64,000 nucleotides of DNA from Neurospora tetraspora (taxonomy: Eukaryota > Ascomycota > Sordariomycetes > Sordariales > Sordariaceae). Below the pieces are notes generated by a model. That model did not search any database and was not told the DNA's origin. It saw nothing but the letters and a program-made list of their open reading frames with translations. Shown here one piece after another: positions 56,081 through 64,000 of the stretch (position 1 is the first letter of the stretch; the number at the start of each line of letters is the position of its first letter). The DNA lies in assembly GCF_033439725.1 (NCBI RefSeq), contig NW_026944383.1, positions 806,001 through 870,000 on the forward strand, read 5' to 3'. A program made the position numbers and the translations under genes.

Positions 56081-58290
56081 TGTGATGGGAAGTGATGAGA
56101 GTGCGGATTTGGTGGTGATGGTATAGTGCGAGTGGGTGAAGGTTATCGATAAAGTCACTACAAGTGGACAAGTGGGAGTTCTGAACGACGATGATGATGG
56201 TGAAGCTGTGGAAGTTCTGAGAAGTGGACGACTGTCTTTTAAGAAGGGCACTTCAGTTGGACGCAGAGAAGGAGAGGATGATCTCTAGCAGAATGGATTT
56301 GGAATTATTTGGTATCGAATTGGCCAAGGACCAACGAGCAATGGCCGAAACAGGGGAGTTGCTGAGAGACACCTCTACGGCTGGGGAGGAGTCGCGAGCG
56401 GGGCATGGGTAGAGTAAGCAATGCAGTTAGGGGTAGCTACCGTAGTTGCGTAGATAGCTGCTTGTAGCTCAAAAAGTCGTCTGAATGAGAAGACATTTAC
56501 TTCACAAACTCTTAGTGACATCGAACTGCTTCGACATCGACCAAAAGCCTATGGTCGATAGCATGTCTGGTATTCTTAGCTAAATATGCCTTTCAACTAG
56601 GTATCGACAACGTTTGAAACACTCGACAAGAGGTCCCACACTAACAAGCTTCTCAAGTCATATACCTCAACGAGGGGCATTCTTGCACCACCCAGCCTTA
56701 CAAATCACAACATCCGGTCCGTTTCCTTCCTTCTCTTCCTAATCTGATGGACATTTCACAATTCCAAATCCTAAACTTCCCCATTCCAAATTTCCAAACA
56801 ACCAACAGTTCCAAAACGAGGACCGAGGACCGAAGAGCACATCAATATCATTTACATACCCAGTCTCCCAGTTCGTCCCACATCATCCAACACCAACCAC
56901 GCCACACCGAGCACACATCACAAACTAACCGAAGCAACTGATCAAAGTATATTAAAGAGGTTGACAAATTCGATCTTTTGCCCCGTTCATGGCCGTGTAA
57001 CAAACGACCGGAGTAAAAGCACCGTGGTTTGTAACCCTACTCAGGTCCTGTAAAAGTTCGGTCGTGATTTGGAACTGCCCTTGCCCACCTGATATCAGTA
57101 TCAAAATCAAATCGTTGTTGCACCAGACATACGGTACATCTTTATAAGGCCATGCTCGCGAGCCTGTCCATAGTTCTAGATCTTTCATGATTATCGCAGA
57201 AAATTTCCACAAACAGACCTCCAAGGGAATGTCACTTGTCCTACATATGTCCTTGTCACAGGCCGGGACAGCGTTGCTGGTACACGGCGTTTGAAATAAG
57301 GCAGAAGGTTATACAAGATTAACCCCATGGGGATTGGGGACTGGGGATGGGAAATGGGAAATGGGACGTTCTGGATCCTGTGTGCCCTCGTCGCTCGTCT
57401 GGGCTAGAAGCGCCGAGTATTGGCTCCTGTTGCTTTGTACTTGGTCAAATCTCGAATCTTCCTGCCGTTAACGATCTAAAATGCTTTGGCTGGCAGGAAA
57501 GAACACTCGTGTTTGACCCTAGGATCATGTGTCAAGGGGATGTCTGAGACTGCTCTCCTAGACAAAATTGTCAAGTCGGGAGCATACATTCAGTTCACGG
57601 CGCCAGGTTAGGATAAACCATTCATCCGAGAAATTTGTGGTCTGATTCACATCTGTCAATATCAGCTTCACCTTGCTCACGGGATCATGTAGGTTGCTTT
57701 GATTCGGGGAATATCGTAAATCCCAGGTAGAAGGCATAGTAAAGACGAGTTGATATGTAGAAGAGTATGCGAATGTGTCTTATACGAGGCCTGTTCGGTG
57801 GTATATCCTTGCAACCTCATGATTGTGGGCATGGTCATGTAACCAACTTGAAAACGTGGGGACCAAAAATTCTTATGTTCTTCTTCAACTTCGCAAGCAG
57901 TGAACTCCAGTGCAAACGCAAGCATGATATGTCCACAAAATCGAGAACCATGGTGTAAGAGAAGCTACTTGGCTGCTTCTAAAGCAATCGTCCGCAGTCC
58001 ACAAAAATCCTCCCAAACTCCACAACACCACTGCGATAAACACTCGAAGAGAAGCTAAGTAGCAAGGACAAGACATAAACGCAATATCACAACTTTTATC
58101 ACAGAGAAGACAACAAATGGGAATGAAAATCAACGGGCAACAAACACCATACTGAGGTTATGCCCAATTCCTCAACATTTTATTATCAGTGACACCGGCT
58201 TTCATGATCTGGTAGGATCGTCGCCGACTCTCAGGTCGGCTTTTGAAAGCATCCTCGGTTCACTCCAGCCACCCGCCGCGCTCATTGCAT
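56081..58290. other. 2.2-kb stretch with no supported gene
   Basis: Lies between the start of the DsbA-like gene and the stop of Nog2. Frames of 60-90 codons (56952-57224 and 57677-57925, minus) show no domain. There is C/A-rich sequence at 56740-56940. No RNA gene is recognised. Confidence 0.5.
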
Positions 58291-60661
58291 TTACTTCCTG
58301 CTCCTCCTTTGCTTCTTCGCAGGAGGTGCTGGCGCAGCCTCGGCTTCTGAATCGGACTCTTCAAGTTCGCTGGCACCTTCGATGTCGAGGTCGGATCCTT
58401 CCTCTCCATCTTCGCCATCAGAGCCCTCTTCCTCGTCTTCCTCTTCCTCATCGCTCGACGCGTCCAGGGGTATCATATCTTCAGCAGTGCTCTTCTCCTC
58501 GCCCTTCTCCTCAGCCGCCTCTTCGACCTCAGAGTCGCTGTCACTGTCGAAGCCGGCAAAGTTCTCAAGGTCATCCTCCTTGGCATCCTCTCCTGCAGAA
58601 GCGGGAGTGGTGGCAGTGGTGGCAGGCGCGCTCTCGTTCTCGTCACGTTTCCGCTTCTTGGACATTTCACCGTAGCGACCTTCGCGGCCCTCCATGGTAT
58701 CAGTCTCACCCTCCTCCTTTTCGGGGGCAGGCGTGAACCAAGGGATCTTGCCGCGCATGAAGTCGTTGAGAACCATCTTGGCAACACCATCAACATCAGG
58801 CTCGCCACCCTTGAGGAGTCTGCCGCCCTTCCTGGCAAGCATCTCAAGGAAATGGATGTGATCCTTCCAACCCTTGAGCTCGTATGTCCTCTCCATGTGG
58901 TGAGGCTTGACCTTGTTCAACACCGCAGGGATGTACTGCTCTGGGTTATCGACGTTTTCTACACGTACGACACCACGAAGCAGGAGATCCTGTGGTGTAT
59001 CGTTCTGGTTGGGAGGAACGATACCAGGGCAGTCGATGAGGTAGATCCTCCTCATCAAGGTAACGTACTGCCACACCTTGGTCTCACCGGGAATAGGGGC
59101 AACCTTAGTGACGGCCTTGCCACGAAGGGCATTGATGATACTCGACTTGCCGACGTTGGGGTAGCCGACAAGACCAACACTGATCTGTTTCCTGTCCTTG
59201 TGGAGGATGCTGAACTGTCTGAGGAGATCGATCAAAGAACCACGACCGAAGGGGTTCTTGATGCTAGATCTCATAGCACATGTGGGGTGATCCTTCTGAA
59301 GCACGCGAATCCATGCAGCCTATTCTTTCAGTTAGTCTCAATTCGTTGAGAAACTAGCACACAAGATGTGGTGTGAAGAAATGTGTGAATCATAACTAAG
59401 AAGACCACCATGGTAGGGTCTGCTCAAAGGCAGGGTGGAATTCAACTCAAACGAAACACGTCCGGTATCCCGTGAAGTCCTCCAAGACGGAGTCCATCAA
59501 ATCCCCGATCCCAAGACGGGACCAGGGAAGTTGGGAGGTGGATATCAATCTCCCAGCGATGTAACAGACCAATCCCAATGAGCGCAAGTGAATGCGGGAA
59601 AAATCCTGACAAAATCCCTGGGAACCTCAAGATTTGCGCTAGGCAAGTCGAGAGATTCAAGAAAAAGGAGTGAAAGCAAATGGTGACGTAAACTTACAGC
59701 AGTCTTGGAAGGAACAAGATCGATCTTGTTCAGCACGAAGATAAGGTGCTTGTGAGGGGCCTCAGTGGCAAGGTATTTCTCAACGTGACGACACCTGGTT
59801 CCCTCAGGATCTCTGGCATCGATAACGTGCAGGATGACATCTGACGAATCAATGACCTTGTCTGTGTGATTGTTAGCAAACCGAAGTCACAAGTCCAGAG
59901 GCACAGAAGAACTTACACAGCTCGTTCCAGATACGCTTCGACTGGCCCTTTGTGAAGATGGCCTCCTTGGCCGTCGCGACACTGAAAACCTCTTCTTGAA
60001 CATCGTCATCGGCGAGACCACCGCCATATCCAGAAGCACCACTTAGTAGCTTGATCTCCTCAAGTCTGGCCTGGTACGAGTCCATGCTCTTCTCCTGGTG
60101 TTCTGTCAAGTCACCGATGGTGTTGAAGCTGAGTTTTGGCCTCTTCCTCTGGGCCTTGGGGCCGAAGGTCTGTGAAAACGGCTCGCTCTCGATCGTCATC
60201 TTGGCTTGATGCTTCTTCAACGCATCCTTGGGACCATCTCTGATCAAGCTCATGGGGAGCTTGTTGCTCTTCAACAGCACCGCTACAAGGCAAAGCGCAT
60301 TAGTCTTGGGTCGGCCGGACAGAGGGGAAAGAAAGAGGGAGTTGAACGTACAGTAAGGATCCTTGTCCTTCTCAGCAATCGCCTCCCGGAAAGATGTCAA
60401 CGTGTCTTGCGAAATGACTCTGGTGTTGTTGAACCATCTCCGGTTCGGCTCGATGACGGCTGTGGGGACATCTCTGCTCTGATACGACGCGGCCTTGACG
60501 ACCTTGCCCTCCTTGTTGCGGATGGCCTTTCCCTCCTTGAGCACGTTCAAGGCCTTGATCTTCTTTGCGCTCCGGTAGAAGTTCTCGCCCTTGACCTTGG
60601 GATCGCCCGTCACCTTGCCCTGTCGCTCAATGCGAGATCTTTCCTTCTTTCCTGTTCCCAT
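58291..60661 (-). CDS. nog2: Nucleolar GTPase Nog2/Nug2
   Basis: Circularly permuted GTPase needed for late nuclear maturation and export of the 60S subunit. Exons are 60352-60661, 59917-60282, 59698-59861 and 58291-59319, giving 622 aa. Introns are 69, 55 and 378 bp. The N-terminal NGP1NT domain begins [15 protein letters not shown]. GTPase motifs appear in the permuted order: G4 NKID (about 270), G1 GYPNVGKSS (about 332), G2-region PGETKVWQ, G3 DCPG (about 376). The C-terminus is acidic and Lys-rich with DSDSDSE and EEEEDEEE runs, ending [11 protein letters not shown], a nucleolar-type tail. The ATG at 60661 is used; a GTG lies upstream in frame. The last intron is several times longer than any other in the window. 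Confidence 0.95.
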
Positions 60662-61294
60662 TTTGGCAGATGTCACTCGATGCCAAGCTTCTGATTAGGT
60701 TTGTGGGTAGAGGATGCAGATGTGGAAAAATTTCGTTCTCGCCTGCGAGAGCGGTCCGGGGGTATCCGTGAATCGGGGGGATGGAGATTGACTGGAAAGA
60801 AGAAACACACGAAAAGAGGGAAGAATGGGTAAAAAGCAAGAAACGAGGCTTTGGGGTATCAGATATCGGCAGAGAGTGCTGGGGGAAGAAAAAAAGAGAG
60901 GGAAGCGAGGAAGGAATGGGAAGGAGGAAATGCAATTCAGCGACTGGCCCGGCGAAAGTTTTCTCAGTTTTTTGGCGGGGTGTGGAGGCTGCTGAAAGCT
61001 CCCCTTAGCACAAAAAGTTTAGCGGTGTGCGACGGCAGAACGCCCGCGACCAGAAAAGCTAGCACCAAAGCGCTCTAGCGCCATTCTGACCCCCCGAGCT
61101 TTCAGAATTTCGAGTTGAAAGCCCCGTTCCGTGTCCCACGATCCCGAGCCGAACCTAGGAGAGCGAGAGAGGCCGCTGCACCCGCCTGGTCCGTCCGTCG
61201 CACGAAACCTCCGCATATCACGGCCCGGCCAGAGGTCTCCCAACTCCGACCCCTTCCCGCCCACCCCGTCTTCAGCCAACCCACCACCTCAAAA
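60662..61294. promoter_or_regulatory. Divergent promoter, nog2 / mS26
   Basis: A 633-bp head-to-head interval between a cytosolic-ribosome assembly gene and a mitoribosomal protein gene. An AG-rich stretch (60780-60940) is the CT-rich leader on the nog2 strand. No specific factor site can be assigned. Confidence 0.5.
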
Positions 61295-62245
61295 ATGGCG
61301 CCAACTCTCGCCAGGCCGTCGCTCAGCGGCGTGCAGTCCATTCTTTTTTCCTCGACCACAACATGCGCTACTACCAGCCTAGTAACACGCGCCGTCACCG
61401 CCCGATCATTCAGCGCCACCCGATCGGCTAGAGACTCGGTCCCTGTCCCCCCCGATTCGCCCAACTACATCAAGGTCCCCGAGCCGCCGCAGTCTTCCGA
61501 GGTCAGGCACCCCTTCGTCAAGGGCCACCTGCCGATTCCCCGCTCCATCTTCCCCAAGAAGGGCGTCCCGGAGAAGGTCCAACCCGGCTATGTCGATCGC
61601 ATCGCGCCCAAGTCCGCCGCCGAGCTGGCCGGTCTGCCGCCCAAGTCCAAGCAAGAGTCGTGGCGCCGCAAGATGGCCGAGGCCCGGCGCAAGTCGCTCG
61701 AGGCCGGTCTGCAGGGACTCTGGCAGCGCAAGGTGAAGCTCGACAAGAAGCAGGCGAAGGAGAGCAAGGCGCGGTACCTGGCGAACAAGCGGGCGGCCCA
61801 GGCGCCGGAGCGTCTGGACGAGGTGTTTACGCGCGCGACGATCCGCGAGAGCACGGCCAAGAACACGTTCGTGCCCGTGGACCCGACGGCGTTCGAGAAG
61901 GCCGAGGAGGCGCGCATTAGGCACGCGGAGAAGGAGGCGATGAAGAGCGAGGCGCGCCGGGACGCCCTCGTCCAGCTGTACGTGGCCTCCAAGAACTTTA
62001 TTGTGGACGAGAAGGAGCTGGAGGAGCACGTCAACAAGCACTTCACCGAGAAGATTCACAACGCCGGTCTCTGGGAAAGCGGCCGCAGCATTTGGGATTC
62101 GCAGAAGAACCCTATCAGCTTGAGAGAGTTGCGAAACGAGTTCAGCGGTTTCAACGACAGAGTTACTGCTACCACTTCAGCCGCCGTGAAGACGACAGTC
62201 AGGCAGAAGAACGTGGCTGAGGAGTTGACTGGCGGCAAGTTGTAG
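61295..62245 (+). CDS. pet123: Mitochondrial small ribosomal subunit protein mS26 (Pet123 family)
   Basis: Intronless gene of 316 aa, near yeast Pet123 (318 aa). An Arg/Ser/Thr-rich presequence (about residues 1-45, ending RSFSATRSARDS) precedes VPPDSPNYIKVPEPPQ and the conserved VRHPFVKGHLPIPRSIFP. The middle is a long, highly charged helix (SWRRKMAEARRKSLEAGLQGLWQRKVKLDK and onward) typical of mS26. The C-terminal part contains LYVASKNFIVDEKELEEHVNKHF. The family name rests on the PxxFPxR-type N-terminal motif followed by the long coiled helix and the VDExELxxHV segment. The gene is divergent from nog2. Confidence 0.82.
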   Translation: MAPTLARPSLSGVQSILFSSTTTCATTSLVTRAVTARSFSATRSARDSVPVPPDSPNYIKVPEPPQSSEVRHPFVKGHLPIPRSIFPKKGVPEKVQPGYVDRIAPKSAAELAGLPPKSKQESWRRKMAEARRKSLEAGLQGLWQRKVKLDKKQAKESKARYLANKRAAQAPERLDEVFTRATIRESTAKNTFVPVDPTAFEKAEEARIRHAEKEAMKSEARRDALVQLYVASKNFIVDEKELEEHVNKHFTEKIHNAGLWESGRSIWDSQKNPISLRELRNEFSGFNDRVTATTSAAVKTTVRQKNVAEELTGGKL

Positions 62246-62729
62246 TTGGGATGCAAGAACGCTACTACATCTCATACGTCCTTCTCTACCCTTATCATGG
62301 TTGTACAAATAGTCAAAGGTTTGCTGCTTTGTCGTGAGGATTTACACGATTAGTGAACCCAGCAACCTTATACATGAAGGGAGGGTTGTGTACAAATAGA
62401 ATCAGATCGGCCAAGGACACCCAGCCATCACAACACTCATATTGAACTTACAACACTGTACTTTATTCCGATACCCTATTTCTCTGAACCGCTGGTTTTC
62501 AGAACACGCTTTATTTGTTGCCTAAATAGTACGATGATGCCCATGACCCAATACGCCAGTGTCAACCAAATATTTCCAAGAAACCATTCCATTATGTCCA
62601 TCATGAAGAAAACGCCGTACAAACAAAGAAAAACAGGGGTACAGTATGACATCTATCTATCAGAGTCAACGCGTCATACACGCCGGTCTAATAACGGTTG
62701 CTACATCCTCCAGGTCTTCTATCACCGCG
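62246..62729. other. Intergenic, convergent 3' ends
   Basis: Space between the stops of mS26 and the ABCG gene. A 75-codon frame at 62534-62761 overlaps the ABCG 3' end and lacks a domain. No other feature is seen. Confidence 0.6.
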
Positions 62730-64000
62730 TTACCTCTTCTCAACAAGGAGAATGTGCATAGCACCATAAGCAAGAATGATAAAAGTCATGCCAAAGAGAC
62801 CTAGGTTCATGATATCCCTCCACATTGCCGAGTTGTCAAAGCCAAAAGTGGTCAAGATCGTGGCGCCAGGAACAGTGATATCAAGACCGTATTTGTGGTC
62901 AACGAGGGTGAGCTGAGTAACCTCGTTGACAATCAGAGCCTCGAAGCCGTAGTGGAAGATAGAGAGCCACTGGAGCCAAAGCGCCGCAGCCGGAATGGCG
63001 TTATGGTTGAGCAACAGACCGGCAAAGAGAAGACTGAAGAGCATAACCAAGCTACCAATCAGATTGGCCACACCTCCGTCCTTGCAAACGATGCCAATGA
63101 ACAGGCAAATGGCTGCAGCGGCCAGGTTGAAGAGGACCAAGACCAGGATAAAGACGAAAAACCGCTGGTAGTCGGCGACGAGACCAGTCATCGGGTAGAT
63201 AATGGCGCCAAGCAGGATGGGTGGAATGATTCTCAGGGGAACAATGTCGAACAAGACCTTGGCGGCGAAATAGGTAACAGGCGAATAGTAGCCATTCGCC
63301 CTCTCGCGTACAAACAGCAACCTCTCCTGGGAGAAAACACCCAAGCTCGTGAGAGTGCTGAAACCAAACAGAGCGAGGACGAAGAAGAAGAGGCCAAGCC
63401 TGTTCTGGAAACCCGCAATGTCCAAGGTCAAGCCGTAGAACAAGTAGCCGGCGAAAACGGCCAACAGGATTGCGATCGCGTAATGAGTCAACATCAACAT
63501 CGGGTTCCGGTACAGGTTCTTCCAAGTGCGCTGAGACAGAATAACGAACTGTCGGAACAAGCCCACGCGAGCATAACCTTTACCCATTGTACCGGTGTAG
63601 ATGTTCCCATCTGCAACATAACCGTTGGCATTTTGACCATTACTGTTCACCGCAGCTGCGATTGCCTGATGGATTTCATCATGGGTACTAGCAGCAATGT
63701 CGGAATGGACATACGACTCAATAAGGACGTCAAGATCGGTGCCAGTAGCAGCAGGAGGGGGAAGGTCGTGGAGGTCATCGTTCATGCTCCGCAGAGGAGT
63801 AACCGGTGGCTGCTTTTGCAATTTGTAACCCCCAATCTCGTCTCCAGCATCCGAGGAGACAGCAGTATCAACGGCTTGCTTGCGCCTCGTATAGAGCTCC
63901 CTCTCCTGTCTGCGTCTGACCGAGTCACGGCGCTTATTCCTAGGGCGGGAAGAGGATGATTCAACCAGGCTGTCATCACCGATGCTAACTCCAGACACGC
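62730..64000 (-). CDS. ABC transporter, ABCG subfamily, C-terminal membrane half (5' end missing)
   Basis: The open frame runs off the right edge, so the ATPase cassette is not visible. About 423 codons are present. The first 125 form a basic, Ser-rich linker ([24 protein letters not shown]). The ABC2 membrane domain follows: [20 protein letters not shown], then six helices, with the ABCG hallmarks [30 protein letters not shown] and [15 protein letters not shown] cytosolic/extracellular segment, [32 protein letters not shown], precedes the last helix and ends in KR. The [11 protein letters not shown] stretch recalls the fungal Adp1 group of full-length ABCG proteins, but I assign that only tentatively. 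No intron is seen in the visible part. Confidence 0.88.
   Translation of the reverse strand, partial: VSGVSIGDDSLVESSSSRPRNKRRDSVRRRQERELYTRRKQAVDTAVSSDAGDEIGGYKLQKQPPVTPLRSMNDDLHDLPPPAATGTDLDVLIESYVHSDIAASTHDEIHQAIAAAVNSNGQNANGYVADGNIYTGTMGKGYARVGLFRQFVILSQRTWKNLYRNPMLMLTHYAIAILLAVFAGYLFYGLTLDIAGFQNRLGLFFFVLALFGFSTLTSLGVFSQERLLFVRERANGYYSPVTYFAAKVLFDIVPLRIIPPILLGAIIYPMTGLVADYQRFFVFILVLVLFNLAAAAICLFIGIVCKDGGVANLIGSLVMLFSLLFAGLLLNHNAIPAAALWLQWLSIFHYGFEALIVNEVTQLTLVDHKYGLDITVPGATILTTFGFDNSAMWRDIMNLGLFGMTFIILAYGAMHILLVEKR

Noticed and set aside
62895-63959. 354-codon plus-strand frame inside the ABCG gene
   Set aside because: Antisense to an obvious ABC2 membrane domain; no independent homology.
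1-64000. Biosynthetic gene cluster around the MFS transporter and 2OG oxygenase
   Set aside because: No core synthase, P450 or pathway regulator is nearby; the neighbours are TFIIS, an FRG1-family gene and a MADS-box gene.

Overview
The window is eukaryotic: nuclear DNA of a filamentous ascomycete, almost certainly a member of the Sordariaceae (Neurospora or Sordaria). Genes are interrupted by short introns, mostly 50-115 bp, with GTRNGY 5' sites, CTRAC-type branch points and YAG ends. Intergenic spaces are long, and the encoded proteins are typical of Sordariomycetes. The 476-residue mitochondrial processing peptidase beta subunit at 50.7-52.5 kb has the same length as, and from memory nearly the same sequence as, the Neurospora crassa protein PEP.

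Layout, left to right. 0-15 kb: the 3' part of a mitochondrial-type cysteine synthase, TFIIS, a DHA2-type MFS transporter, an unrecognised single-pass membrane protein, a 2-oxoglutarate/Fe(II) oxygenase, an FRG1-family protein and an Rlm1/MEF2-type MADS-box factor. 15-21.7 kb: a 6.5-kb stretch with no gene I can support, but with promoter-like and hairpin sequence. 21.7-42.3 kb: TAF1, D-serine dehydratase, a 547-bp element with 104-bp inverted ends just upstream of a PIG-P/Gpi19 gene, Arp4, the CORVET subunit Vps8, a GPALPP-motif (DUF3752) protein and a membrane-anchored RING-H2 protein. 42.3-50.6 kb: a 3-kb gene-free stretch, a tRNA-Val(AAC), and a GH36 raffinose-synthase/alkaline alpha-galactosidase-like gene flanked on both sides by copies of one small inverted-repeat family. 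50.6-64 kb: MPP-beta, mitoribosomal mS38, a DsbA-like thioredoxin-fold protein, the nucleolar GTPase Nog2, mitoribosomal mS26 (Pet123) and the C-terminal part of an ABCG transporter that runs off the right edge.

Most of the window is conserved housekeeping: transcription (TFIIS, TAF1), chromatin (Arp4), vesicle tethering (Vps8), GPI synthesis, ribosome assembly, mitochondrial translation and protein import. Genes are not in operons. Head-to-head pairs with 525-1330 bp between start codons are the 2OG oxygenase/FRG1, TAF1/D-serine dehydratase, Vps8/GPALPP and Nog2/mS26 genes. I found no viral fossil, no CRISPR and no clustered new system. The accessory signals most worth following are the two small inverted-repeat families, the 6.5-kb gene-free stretch, an over-represented intergenic motif CCTAGAGGTAC, and some unusual exon structures.
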